From positions 1 through 64,000 of the forward strand of contig SFJG01000002.1 in assembly GCA_004555955.1 (NCBI GenBank): 64,000 nt of DNA, in the 5' to 3' direction. Below, piece by piece: positions 15,260 through 23,548 of this stretch (position 1 is the stretch's first letter; each line of letters begins with the position of its first letter). The notes beneath the pieces were generated by a model, which saw only the letters and a list, made by a program, of their open reading frames with translations, was not told where the DNA came from and did not search any database. The position numbers were made by a program, and so were the translations under genes. This DNA is from Bacteroidales bacterium. Its GTDB lineage: Bacteria > Bacteroidota > Bacteroidia > Bacteroidales > Muribaculaceae.

Positions 15260-15940
15260 ATGAAAAAAAGAGTAAGCGTAACTTTCCTCTTGTTGACAGT
15301 GTTTTTTTCTGTCTTCTTAATCCTTGCAAATCTTCTCGAGGTAAAAATTGTCGACTTGGGATTTATGACCGTAACCGGAGGACTGATAGTTTTTCCGATG
15401 TCGTACATCATCAACGATTGCATCGTGGAAGTCTACGGCTTTCGAGCGGCGCGGTTTACCATTTGGCTCGGCTTCTTTATGAATCTTCTCTGCGTAGCTT
15501 TGATACAAGTGGCGATGGCATTGCCGGCCGACGCGACCTGGAGCGGACAAGATGCCTTCGTGGCAACGTTCGGCAACTCCGCACGGATATTGTTTGCAAG
15601 TTTTACGGCTATGGTATGCGGCTCGATGGTCAACGCCTATGTGATGAGCAAGATGAAAATCGGGCAGGGTGGGCGACATTTTTCGCTGCGTGCGGTTGCT
15701 TCGACGGTGTTTGGCGAGACAGTCGACTCGTTGGTGTTTTTCCCGATAGCGTTTTTGGGAATCCTTCCAACGTCGACAATCGTGGCATTGGTGCTGGCAC
15801 AAGCCGGGCTGAAAACGCTCTATGAAATCATAGCCTTGCCTGTAACCATCCGCGTGGTGCGTGTGCTCAAACGCCGCGAAGAGCTTGACGTGTACGACTA
15901 TAACGTGTCGTACCGTTGGTGGCGAATTTTTGATTTTTAG
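15260..15940 (+). CDS. Queuosine precursor transporter (YhhQ/VUT family)
   Basis: 226 residues from the ATG at 15260 (MKKRVSVTFLLLTVFFSVF); the longer frame from 15200 would translate the leader hairpin. Six hydrophobic segments are visible. The family signatures are ANLLEVKIVDLGF near 20, PMSYIINDCIVEVYGFR near 45-61 and FGETVDSLVFFPIAFLG near 150. YhhQ proteins take up queuine or preQ0/preQ1 across the inner membrane for tRNA modification. A tRNA gene lies just upstream, but that is probably coincidence. The next gene starts four bases after the stop. Confidence 0.88.
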   Translation: MKKRVSVTFLLLTVFFSVFLILANLLEVKIVDLGFMTVTGGLIVFPMSYIINDCIVEVYGFRAARFTIWLGFFMNLLCVALIQVAMALPADATWSGQDAFVATFGNSARILFASFTAMVCGSMVNAYVMSKMKIGQGGRHFSLRAVASTVFGETVDSLVFFPIAFLGILPTSTIVALVLAQAGLKTLYEIIALPVTIRVVRVLKRREELDVYDYNVSYRWWRIFDF

Positions 15941-15943
15941 CTT

Positions 15944-16645
15944 ATGTTTAGTGACGTAAAAACAATATTTATCGACCTCGATGACACAATTTGGGATTTC
16001 ACGGCAAATTCCAAAGTGGCAATGCGCATCGTCTATACGCGATTCGGTCTCGGCAGACAGTGCCCGTACGAGCGCTTCATCGAAAGTTATCTTGTCCACA
16101 ATGAGCGACTTTGGACGCTGTATCATCACGGTGAGATTACGAAAGAATTTCTGCTGTCGGAGCGCTTTCGTGTGGTGTTCGAGGAGTGTGGCATCGCACT
16201 TGCCGATGCCGAATTGCCGCGTAGAATCAACGACGACTATCTCGAAACGATAGTCACGCTCGACCGTGTTGTCGACGGCGCTCCGCAACTGTTAGAACAT
16301 CTTAAGCGGCGCGGTCCGGTCTATGTACTCAGTAACGGTTTTGCCAATTTGCAGTATCGCAAACTCCGTTCGGGGCATCTCGACGGCTACATCGACCGAC
16401 TCGTTTTGTCGGACGACATAGGCATAACCAAGCCCGACCGCCGTTTGTTCGACTACGCGTTGGAGGTTGTCGGCGGCTCTGCAGAAACAACTCTGATGAT
16501 TGGCGACAATTATGATGCCGACATCCTCGGTGCACGCAATGCCGGATGGCGCACCGCTTTCTTCGACCGCCGCGGTCTTTGCCCTCGTCCCGATTTGTCG
16601 GACGTGCGCATCACCGACCTTCGCCAACTAATTGACTTGATATAA
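15944..16645 (+). CDS. HAD-family phosphatase, YjjG (noncanonical pyrimidine nucleotidase) type
   Basis: 233 residues. The four HAD motifs are present: nucleophile and acid in FIDLDDTIWDF (Asp11 and Asp13), VLSNGF near 127, the Lys in GITKPDRRLF near 160 and IGDNYDADILGARNAG near 185. A helical cap between motifs I and II is typical of the YjjG group, whose known member dephosphorylates noncanonical pyrimidine nucleotides. The specific substrate here is inferred. Its stop lies within the start of the bidirectional terminator stem. Confidence 0.82.
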   Translation: MFSDVKTIFIDLDDTIWDFTANSKVAMRIVYTRFGLGRQCPYERFIESYLVHNERLWTLYHHGEITKEFLLSERFRVVFEECGIALADAELPRRINDDYLETIVTLDRVVDGAPQLLEHLKRRGPVYVLSNGFANLQYRKLRSGHLDGYIDRLVLSDDIGITKPDRRLFDYALEVVGGSAETTLMIGDNYDADILGARNAGWRTAFFDRRGLCPRPDLSDVRITDLRQLIDLI

Positions 16646-16684
16646 CGAAAAACGCCAACCGGAAATAGTTGGCGTTTTTCGTTA
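16643..16684. terminator. Bidirectional intrinsic terminator
   Basis: A perfect 17-bp stem TAACGAAAAACGCCAAC / GTTGGCGTTTTTCGTTA with an 8-base loop (16660-16667). The arms carry an A-run and a T-run, so it can stop the convergent genes ending at 16645 and 16704. Confidence 0.85.
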
Positions 16685-16703
16685 GCAAATCCTATTGCTG
16701 TTT

Positions 16704-18158
16704 CTATTCCTCTTCGGTCAGCGGAACTACCTTGTAGCCACGCTTGCCGGTTTGGTAAAGTCCTGTGATAAACATCACCTTATCGGGCGTGTTGTCGCGC
16801 ATTATTTCGTTGTAGACTTTTTCGACGTCAGCCTCTGAATTGACCGGTATGTCGTTAATCGTGAGGATGATAAATCCGTCGGTTATGCCGGCTTCTTTGA
16901 ATTTTCCTGCTTTTACACCGGCAACTTGTACGCCGCCGCTGATGCCCAGGCGTGATTTTGTCTTGTCGCTGACTTTCTGGAAGGCGCATCCCAGTGCGGT
17001 AAAGTCGCTGTTCTTGGTAATCGTTGTGTTGCCTTGGTTGTTCTTCAGTGTAACTTCTGTGGTATATGCCTTGTTGTTTCGGTAGTACTTAATCGACACC
17101 TTGTCGCCCGGATAGAAACGGCTCATTGCTTCGTTGAGTTCCGCCAAGTTGCGCGTCTTCGAGCCGTTGATTTCGGTGATAACGTCGTTTGCTTCCAGTC
17201 CGGCTTCTTTAGCGGCACTGCGGTCTTCCACCTTGTTGATGAATACACCTTCAGTGATGGCGGTAATGTCGTTCTTGTCGGCGATGTCGGATGTAAGTTC
17301 CGAGCACGAGATGCCGAGCACGGCACGTTGTACGGCGCCGTATTTGCGCAAGTCGGTGATTACTTTCTTGACGATTGAAGTCGGGATGGCAAACGAATAT
17401 CCGGCATAGTCGCCCGTGCGCGAGTAGATGGCAGTGTTGATGCCGACGAGTTCGCCTTTGGTGTTTACAAGTGCGCCGCCGCTGTTGCCGGGATTGACAG
17501 CCGCATCTGTTTGGATGAATGCGTCGATGCCCATTTGACGACTGTGAGTGGCAGAGCCGATGCTACGCGCTTTTGCCGACACAATGCCTGCTGTTACCGT
17601 CGAGGTGAAGCCAAAGGGGTTGCCTACGGCGAGCACCCATTCGCCAACCTTTAGTTCGTCGCTGTCGCCGAATTCTATGGCGTTAAGCCCTTCGGCATCA
17701 ATCTTCAGAAGCGCCAAGTCGGTCGATTCGTCGTTGCCGATTACTGTTGCCGTATACGATTTGTTGCCGTTAAGGGTTATCTCGAGTTTCTCGGCGCCTT
17801 GGATAACGTGGTTGTTGGTCACGATGTAACCGTCTTCGCTGATGATTACGCCCGAGCCAAGTCCGAGTTGTTGCGGCTTCGACTCTTGTTGCTTACGTTG
17901 TTGTCCGCTGCCGGGTCCGAAGAAAAATTCGAAAAACGGGTCGTCGAATGGCGAATATGATTGTCTCGGTGTTGCAAAACTCTTGATGCTTACCACGCTG
18001 TTGATGGTGCTTTCGGCGGCTTCCGTAAAGTCGGTCGGTGTTGCCGTTCGGCGGTTCATATTGTTGCCTTCGTTGACGGCGTAAATATTCGGTACCGCTA
18101 CTACCAGCGCCAATGCTGATACGAAAAATAACATCATTTTTTGATTAATCATTTTCAT
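16704..18158 (-). CDS. degP: Periplasmic serine protease HtrA/DegP (Do family)
   Basis: 484 residues with a signal peptide (MMLFFVSALALVVAVPNIYA). The trypsin-like catalytic triad is His117 (TNNHVIQ), Asp147 (STDLALLKID) and Ser226 (GNSGGAL). Two PDZ domains follow, at about 290-370 and 390-475. DegP-type enzymes degrade or refold damaged envelope proteins in the periplasm. A Q/K-rich loop near residues 82-98 (GSGQQRKQQESKPQQ) corresponds to the regulatory LA loop. Monocistronic. Upstream lies 185 bases of AT-rich sequence without a clear -7 match. Confidence 0.95.
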   Translation of the reverse strand: MKMINQKMMLFFVSALALVVAVPNIYAVNEGNNMNRRTATPTDFTEAAESTINSVVSIKSFATPRQSYSPFDDPFFEFFFGPGSGQQRKQQESKPQQLGLGSGVIISEDGYIVTNNHVIQGAEKLEITLNGNKSYTATVIGNDESTDLALLKIDAEGLNAIEFGDSDELKVGEWVLAVGNPFGFTSTVTAGIVSAKARSIGSATHSRQMGIDAFIQTDAAVNPGNSGGALVNTKGELVGINTAIYSRTGDYAGYSFAIPTSIVKKVITDLRKYGAVQRAVLGISCSELTSDIADKNDITAITEGVFINKVEDRSAAKEAGLEANDVITEINGSKTRNLAELNEAMSRFYPGDKVSIKYYRNNKAYTTEVTLKNNQGNTTITKNSDFTALGCAFQKVSDKTKSRLGISGGVQVAGVKAGKFKEAGITDGFIILTINDIPVNSEADVEKVYNEIMRDNTPDKVMFITGLYQTGKRGYKVVPLTEEE

Positions 18159-18343
18159 AGTAAAACAGTTAAATTGATATTCTGATTAATAATCTTAATT
18201 GTTAAAATTAACTTTTCGGGTGCTAATTTACTACGAAAAAATTGGTAAATGCAATAACGAGGCGCTTATTTAAGATAATTTATATATAAGCCCCCTTCGG
18301 CAATGTTTAAATGTGAATGAAAACAAATAACTATATCGTATTT

Positions 18344-18799
18344 TTAATCTTCGTTTCGGAGAATTTCGGTGCAGTCTTTCATTTCGCGATATTCAGCCCA
18401 TTCCGGGTCGCGTTCGGCGTAGATGGTAATGGGAAGGAGTTCTTCGAAGTCGGCGAGCGCTTTGTTGAGCAGGCTCTGGAATTTCTGCGTGCTGATGGCA
18501 TAGAACACCCAATTGCGTTCGCCGGCGCCGGTGTAGATTCCTGTCATAACCACGCCGGAGTCTTTTGCCGTGACGGCGTGGAAAGATTCCGTAACCAGTT
18601 CCATAGTCTTCGATGTGCCGACGTCGGGCATTCCCGTCGGGTCGGGTGCGTATTTCCATGTAACCTCGATTCGGTCGTTATACTTGCCCGTGGCAATCAG
18701 CGGCTCCACTCCGGAGCGACCTGTTACCATTATTAGTTGTCCGCCCTCGCTCTCTGTTGGTGCTGTCCACCATTCGTTTCCTATTTTAGGTCTGCTCAT
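18344..18799 (-). CDS. DUF695 family protein
   Basis: 151 residues from the ATG at 18799 (MSRPKIGNEWWTAP); the frame extending to 18853 lacks conservation-like character and would overlap the divergent promoter region. It has the DUF695 layout, with NEWWTAPTESEGGQLIMVTGR at the start, ITWKY-like strands, NWVFYAIST near 100 and PITIYAERDPEW near 125. The function of the family is unknown; members are cytosolic and often found in Bacteroidetes. No signal peptide. Divergent from the DUF1599 operon. Confidence 0.75.
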   Translation of the reverse strand: MSRPKIGNEWWTAPTESEGGQLIMVTGRSGVEPLIATGKYNDRIEVTWKYAPDPTGMPDVGTSKTMELVTESFHAVTAKDSGVVMTGIYTGAGERNWVFYAISTQKFQSLLNKALADFEELLPITIYAERDPEWAEYREMKDCTEILRNED

Positions 18800-18884
18800 A
18801 TCTTTATTATGTTTCGTTGATGCAAAAATAACCAAAATACATATAATTGGCAATCCCGGTGTTGCAATTTTGCGGTAATAATCT

Positions 18885-18892
18885 TAACTTTG
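18885..18892 (+). promoter_or_regulatory. -7 promoter element of the DUF1599-tpiA-folE operon
   Basis: TAACTTTG, with TTG at 18862-18864 twenty bases upstream as a possible -33. It overlaps a TTG that opens the frame at 18890, so translation must start at the ATG at 18911. Confidence 0.55.
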
Positions 18893-18910
18893 ACGAAAAT
18901 TTTCGACAAG

Positions 18911-19459
18911 ATGAAAGTTAAAGATACGAAATCGGAATTTGAAGCGGTGCTTCGCGGCTGTCGACGAATGTTTGCCGATAAGTTGGCAGACTATGGAGCT
19001 TCGTGGCGCATACTTCGTCCGGAGTCGCTGACCGACCAATTAATGATAAAGGCGATGCGCATACGCACGCTCCAGCGCGAAGGCGAGGCGATGGTCGACG
19101 AGGGTATTACGCCCGAGTTTGTCGCTATTGTCAATTACGGCATCGTCGGTATGATTCAACTCGCCGAGGGTTGCGCCGATACTGTCGACCTGGATGCCGA
19201 CCGCGCCCTGGCTCTGTACGATGCCTATGCCGAAGAAACCAAGCAACTTATGCTTGCCAAAAATCATGACTATGGCGAGGCTTGGCGATTTATGCGAGTA
19301 AGCACCTACACCGACTTGATTCTCACCAAGCTCTATCGCACAAAGCAAATCGAGGATAACAACGGTCAAACTCGCGTGTCGGAAGGTATTGATGCCAACT
19401 ATAAAGATATGGTCAATTATAGCGTCTTTGCCTTGATAAAACTCGGTTATGGCGACTGA
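18911..19459 (+). CDS. DUF1599 domain protein
   Basis: 182 residues from the ATG at 18911 ([19 protein letters not shown]). Two related halves can be seen: [29 protein letters not shown] near 24-52 and [30 protein letters not shown] near 116-145, an internal duplication typical of DUF1599. The all-alpha repeat resembles all-alpha NTP-pyrophosphohydrolase-like folds, but the activity is not established. Gene order DUF1599 - DoxX-like - tpiA - SPOR - folE is common in Bacteroidales. The stop overlaps the next gene by eleven bases. Confidence 0.82.
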   Translation: MKVKDTKSEFEAVLRGCRRMFADKLADYGASWRILRPESLTDQLMIKAMRIRTLQREGEAMVDEGITPEFVAIVNYGIVGMIQLAEGCADTVDLDADRALALYDAYAEETKQLMLAKNHDYGEAWRFMRVSTYTDLILTKLYRTKQIEDNNGQTRVSEGIDANYKDMVNYSVFALIKLGYGD

Positions 19460-20759
19460 TTTCAAGCTTAAAACGAAATGGGAAAAATATACCGTGTTGG
19501 CGCTGCGCTTTGTCGTCGGTGCCACGTTCGTTGTTTCCGGATTCGTTAAAGCTGTCGACCTGTGGGGCGTAGAATACAAGATTGCCGACTATCTCACCGC
19601 ATTTGGTTGGGATTGGGCAAAGCCATACATAGGTATCGTTGCCGTAATGTTGCCTTTGGTGGAATTTCTCGCCGGGCTGTGGCTGTTCATAGGCTCATTC
19701 CGACGTTTTACCGTCTGGCTGATGCTGGCAATGATGGCGTTTTTGTTGCCATTGTCGGCATACATAGCCTTTGCCAATCCCGTGGCAGATTGCGGTTGCT
19801 TCGGCGAAGCCTTCGTTGTGTCGAACGGCTGGACGCTCGTTAAAAACATATTAATAACCGCCGCTTTGGTATTCCTGCTGCCACGCAATCACGGCTTGCG
19901 GAGCATCTACGGTCCCGCCGTGCAGTGGATTACCGTGCTTTTGCCCGCGGTCTACTTGCTGCTAATAATGATTGTTGGCTACAATTGGCAACCCATCTTC
20001 GATTTTCGCCCGTATAAGATAGGTACGACGATTGCCGATGATTCTGCCGACCGGTCCGACTTCTTATTTACATACGAGAAAGACGGAGAGCGGCGAGATT
20101 TCGACGTCGACAATCTTCCCGACAGCACGTGGACATTTGTAGACCGCAAGCAAGTCGAGGTTGCCGATAATGACAACCTCCGCCGCATTGCTATCTACGA
20201 CGGCGAGGAAGAAGTGACCGACGACGTGCGCCTTGCTGACGGCGATGTCCTGTTGCTCCTAATCAGCGACATCTCGCAAATCAACGTGGCTTATACGTTC
20301 AAGTTGAACGAACTCTATAATAATGTGTCGGAGTCGGGCGTTAACCTCATCTGCCTCACCGGCAATTCCGAAAGCGAAATTGTGCAATGGCGCGAAATGT
20401 CGATGGCAGACTATCCCATCTACACGATGGACTCGAGCGAACTCAAATCGCTTGCGCGAGGCAATCCCGCCGTGGTATGGCTCCGCGACGGCACTGTGCT
20501 CTACAAGTCGACCATGGACAGCGCCGACATCGATGATATTCTCTCCGGCAAGCCCGCCGACGAATTTGTAGGCAGAGAGCTTCATGTGTTTATTTGGCTC
20601 ACAACACTGCTTTTTGCCGCTATGGCGCTTCTACTATTCATAAATCGTTCGCCTTTATTGATTAAATTAACAAAACGATTGAGGAAGAATCAAAATAAAG
20701 AATTACCTTTGCATCAGAATTCGCAAAACCAATTAAATAATCATAAACAACAAACAAAA
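19449..20759 (+). CDS. DoxX/MauE-like membrane protein, frame open into tpiA
   Basis: 437 codons before the tpiA start, with no stop codon between. The N-terminal 150 residues have four to five membrane helices and the redox motif DCGCFGEAF near residue 117, as in MauE/DoxX-type proteins of the BT_3928 family. A periplasmic thioredoxin-like region follows, with the phrase [16 protein letters not shown] near 340-355, then a last membrane helix near 378-397 and a basic cytoplasmic end. Relatives end about here as separate genes. In this window the frame continues through an A-rich linker that also contains the tpiA promoter. Either a 3' stop has been lost, making a fusion, or one base is miscalled. 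Confidence 0.75.
20679..20711 (+). promoter_or_regulatory. tpiA promoter inside the upstream reading frame
   Basis: TTG (20679-20681), 22-base spacer, TACCTTTG (20704-20711). The predicted transcript starts near 20717, giving tpiA its own leader of about 43 bases. The element lies in the part still open in frame with the DoxX-like gene. Confidence 0.6.
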
Positions 20760-21515
20760 ATGAGAAAGAATATCGTAGCAGGCAACTGGAAAATGAACAC
20801 AACTCTTCAAGAGGGTGTAGCATTGGCTAAAGAAGTAAACGAGGCATTGAAAACTCGTACACCGAACTGTGACGTAATTATCGGCGTTCCCTTTACACAC
20901 TTGGCATCTGTAGCGGCAGCAATCGATACAGACAAGCTCGGTCTGAGCGCAGAAAACTGTGCAGACAAAGTGAGCGGTGCTTACACCGGTGAAGTGTCGG
21001 CAGCTATGGTTGCTTCAACAGGCGCAAAATATGTAATCCTCGGTCACTCCGAGCGTCGTCAATACTATCACGAAACTGCAGAAATCCTTAAAGAGAAAGT
21101 CGTTCTTGCTCTTGCTAACGGACTTACTCCTATCTTCTGCATCGGTGAAGTGCTCGAAGAACGCGAAAACGGTACATACTTCGACGTCGTTAAGGCTCAA
21201 GTAGAAGGCTCTTTGTTCGACCTCTCTGCTGAAGATTTCGGCAAAATAGTTCTCGCTTACGAACCCGTTTGGGCTATCGGTACAGGCAAAACAGCTACTG
21301 CCGACCAAGCGCAAGAGATTCATGCTTTCATCCGCAAAACAATTGCCGACAAGTATGGCGCTGAAGTTGCAGAAAACACTTCTATCCTCTACGGCGGAAG
21401 CTGCAAACCGACCAACGCTAAAGAACTCTTCGCAAAGCCTGACGTAGACGGCGGTCTTATCGGTGGCGCTGCCCTCAAGGCTGACTCGTTTATGGGTATC
21501 GTTGACGCTTTCTAA
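20760..21515 (+). CDS. tpiA: Triosephosphate isomerase
   Basis: 251 residues from the ATG at 20760, the normal TIM length. Active-site motifs: NWKMN at 9-13 (Lys11), LGHSERRQ near 97 (His), [14 protein letters not shown] near 167 (Glu and the flexible loop) and LYGGS near 212. It interconverts dihydroxyacetone phosphate and glyceraldehyde 3-phosphate in the cytoplasm. Codon use is more biased than in the upstream frame, as expected for a highly expressed glycolytic gene. It has a promoter of its own, so free TIM is made even if the upstream frame also reads through. Confidence 0.97.
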   Translation: MRKNIVAGNWKMNTTLQEGVALAKEVNEALKTRTPNCDVIIGVPFTHLASVAAAIDTDKLGLSAENCADKVSGAYTGEVSAAMVASTGAKYVILGHSERRQYYHETAEILKEKVVLALANGLTPIFCIGEVLEERENGTYFDVVKAQVEGSLFDLSAEDFGKIVLAYEPVWAIGTGKTATADQAQEIHAFIRKTIADKYGAEVAENTSILYGGSCKPTNAKELFAKPDVDGGLIGGAALKADSFMGIVDAF

Positions 21516-21529
21516 TTTTACCCCTATAA

Positions 21530-21571
21530 AATAGGCTGCAATATATATTTTGGTTATATTTGCAGCCTATT
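21530..21571 (+). terminator. tpiA terminator hairpin that encloses the next promoter
   Basis: 11-bp perfect stem AATAGGCTGCA / TGCAGCCTATT (21530-21540 with 21561-21571), loop of 20 bases, followed by GATTTTTATTT. The loop and 3' arm contain TATATTTG (21555-21562), a -7 element for the SPOR gene. Termination and initiation signals therefore share one sequence. Confidence 0.55.
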
Positions 21572-21582
21572 GATTTTTATTT

Positions 21583-22053
21583 ATGAAAACTATCTCAAAA
21601 TATCTAAGTGTCGTAGGAGCAGCGCTTCTCTTGTCGTTGCCGAGTGCAAACGCTCAAAAGAATTTAGCTGACACACTGCAGACGCTGTCGCAAGGTCGCA
21701 TCGTGGTGCACGAGCCCGACGGTTTGCAGTCGCGCATCGAGTCGGATACGCTCAAAGCAGGTCACGTCGGTTCTCGCATCGCCCACAAAGCAGGCTATCG
21801 CATACAAGTCTATAGCGACAACCATCCGCGTAACGCCAAAAGCAAAGCCGCAGCCATCGCCGCGCGCATTTCGGCGGCATTCCCGGACCAGCGCGTCTAC
21901 ACTATCTACAAAGCTCCGTATTGGCGCTTGAAAGTGGGCGATTTCGCCGACCACGAAGAAGCTGCTGAAACAATGCGCGACCTCAAAAAGGCATTTCCCG
22001 CCTACAGCGGCGATATGATTATCGTTAGAGATAGAGTTAATATTCGTGAATGA
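21583..22053 (+). CDS. SPOR-domain secreted protein
   Basis: 156 residues with a signal peptide (MKTISKYLSVVGAALLLSL, cleavage near SANAQ). The C-terminal 75 residues form a SPOR domain: GYRIQVYSDNHPRNAKSKA near 91, FPDQRVYTIYKAPYWRLKVGDF and a final strand near 145. SPOR domains bind denuded peptidoglycan at septa. The N-terminal 60 residues have no recognised domain. It follows tpiA and overlaps the folE start, so it is cotranslated with folE. Confidence 0.85.
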   Translation: MKTISKYLSVVGAALLLSLPSANAQKNLADTLQTLSQGRIVVHEPDGLQSRIESDTLKAGHVGSRIAHKAGYRIQVYSDNHPRNAKSKAAAIAARISAAFPDQRVYTIYKAPYWRLKVGDFADHEEAAETMRDLKKAFPAYSGDMIIVRDRVNIRE

Positions 22054-22652
22054 TGAACGAAACATCAATGTTGGATGGTCTGGAAATGGAAAAAGTGAAA
22101 GCCATTGCCGACCATTATAAGGCTATTTTACAACTCATCGGCGAAGACCCGGAGCGCGACGGCTTGCGCAAAACCCCTATGCGTGCCGCAAAAGCATTGG
22201 CTTACCTAACCTCAGGCTACCGCCGCGATGCGCAGACCGTGCTGCGGTCGGCAATCTTCGAATATGCCGGCTCGAAAATCGTTGTGGTGCGCGACATAGA
22301 GTTTTATTCGCTTTGCGAACACCACATTTTGCCATTCTACGGCAAAGTCACAATCGGATATATTCCAAATGGCAATATGATAGGGCTGAGCAAACTGGCA
22401 CGCTTGGTAGAGGTCTATGCGCGCCGATTGCAGGTGCAAGAACGCCTCACGCGCGAGATTTGCGACGCACTGACGTCGACACTCAGCGCAAGGGGAGTAA
22501 TCGTTTGCTGCGCAGCCGAGCACCTTTGTATGAAGATGCGCGGCGTCGAAAAAGAACTTTCGGCAACACAAACGATTGAGTATAGCGGCGATTTCGAAAA
22601 TATTTCGCTCCGACAGGAGTTCTTTAACATGTTGCAAAATAAGATGTTATAA
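22050..22652 (+). CDS. folE: GTP cyclohydrolase I
   Basis: 200 residues. Zinc ligands are in SLCEHHILPF near 90 (Cys and His) and CAAEHLCM near 152-159 (Cys). The N-terminal GEDPERDGLRKTPMRAAKA near 32-50 and ATQTIEYSGDF near 174 complete the family signature. It turns GTP into 7,8-dihydroneopterin triphosphate, the first step of folate synthesis. The ATG overlaps the SPOR stop. Confidence 0.97.
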   Translation: MMNETSMLDGLEMEKVKAIADHYKAILQLIGEDPERDGLRKTPMRAAKALAYLTSGYRRDAQTVLRSAIFEYAGSKIVVVRDIEFYSLCEHHILPFYGKVTIGYIPNGNMIGLSKLARLVEVYARRLQVQERLTREICDALTSTLSARGVIVCCAAEHLCMKMRGVEKELSATQTIEYSGDFENISLRQEFFNMLQNKML

Positions 22653-22702
22653 GATTTGGCTATAAAAAGATGTATTTTTTGTCGAAAAAATGCGTCGAAA
22701 AA

Positions 22703-22734
22703 TTTGGCTGATTCAAAAAAACTCTCTACCTTTG
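22703..22734 (+). promoter_or_regulatory. Promoter of the tRNA cluster
   Basis: TTTG (22703-22706), 20-base spacer, TACCTTTG (22727-22734). It lies about 66 bases upstream of the first tRNA-Gly and probably drives all four tRNAs to the terminator at 23191-23219. Confidence 0.75.
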
Positions 22735-22800
22735 CAATCGCAAACGAGAAAAATGTTTGCGTAGGATATTGAAAAGGTTAGTATGCCGGTGACGGCAAAT

Positions 22801-22873
<73 letters not shown>

Positions 22874-22908
22874 CCAAGAAACAAATGCTGAGAGCAGCAA
22901 CCGAAAAT

Positions 22909-22981
<73 letters not shown>

Positions 22982-22987
22982 CAACTT

Positions 22988-23071
22988 GTCCAGGTGGCGG
23001 AATTGGTAGACGCGCTACTTTGAGGGGGTAGTGGTCATTGGATCGTGTGAGTTCGAGTCTCATCCTGGACA
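22988..23071 (+). tRNA. tRNA-Leu (anticodon GAG)
   Basis: 84 bases: acceptor GTCCAGG / CCTGGAC, D-arm with GGTAGAC, anticodon stem CTACT / GGTAG with loop TTGAGGG, long variable arm, T-arm with GTTCGAGTC. CCA is encoded at 23072-23074. Confidence 0.93.
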
Positions 23072-23110
23072 CCAATAAATTAAGACATAGACACCATCAA
23101 AACATTGGAA

Positions 23111-23182
23111 GGCGCTTTCGTCTAGAGGCTAGGACGTGGCCCTCTCACGGCTAAAACACGGGTTCGATTCCCGTAGGCGCTA
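23111..23182 (+). tRNA. tRNA-Glu (anticodon CTC)
   Basis: 72 bases: acceptor GGCGCTT / AGGCGCT, the Glu-type D-arm GTCTAGAGGCTAGGAC, anticodon stem TGGCC / GGCTA with loop CTCTCAC, T-arm ACGGGTTCGATTCCCGT. CTC reads GAG codons; the main Glu tRNA (TTC) must lie elsewhere. Confidence 0.92.
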
Positions 23183-23190
23183 CAAGCAAG

Positions 23191-23219
23191 GATGAAATCA
23201 TAGAGGTTTCATCTTTTTT
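23191..23219 (+). terminator. Terminator of the tRNA cluster
   Basis: Stem GATGAAA / TTTCATC (23191-23197 with 23207-23213) followed by six T. Confidence 0.75.
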
Positions 23220-23548
23220 CGTTTTATCCCCTCCCAAATCCGTCGGCGGATTATCTCGGCGGTCGTGATACTATACGGTTTATTTGTCCCAATAGACCCA
23301 TTAGGCTCATTTTTTAGTTCTCAGTACAGTGTTATTTTTCTTATTTGCGGTTACTGATTCTTGCACGCTACATTTGTTCTTTTATTCCACCATTTGCAGA
23401 AAATCATGCTGTAACTTTTCACTACGCGCTGACTGCACCATTTGGTCGATAGTACGGTCGCCTTCGGAAAGAAATGTGTTGGTCTTAATAACTCCGGAAC
23501 TTTAAAAGTTTATGGGGCTAATGGGTCTGATGGGACTAATGGCCACAC
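23220..23548. other. Gap after the tRNA cluster with repeat arms and decayed sequence
   Basis: No intact gene. An imperfect inverted repeat of 19 bases (16 identities) lies at 23288-23306 and 23516-23534, built on CTAATGGGTCT. The right arm is part of a small tandem run of GGGNCTAATGG units. Between the arms is a minus-strand coding remnant (23382-23501). The position just after tRNA genes suggests an old insertion that has decayed. Confidence 0.45.
23382..23501 (-). pseudogene. C-terminal gene remnant, family unknown
   Basis: 39 sense codons ending in TAA at 23382-23384, with an in-frame stop just upstream of the first codon. The peptide reads SSGVIKTNTFLSEGDRTID at its start and ends HDFLQMVE. 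Composition and codon choice look like real protein-coding sequence, an amphipathic helical tail, but there is no start codon or promoter. It is probably the 3' end of a lost gene. Family not recognised. Confidence 0.35.
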
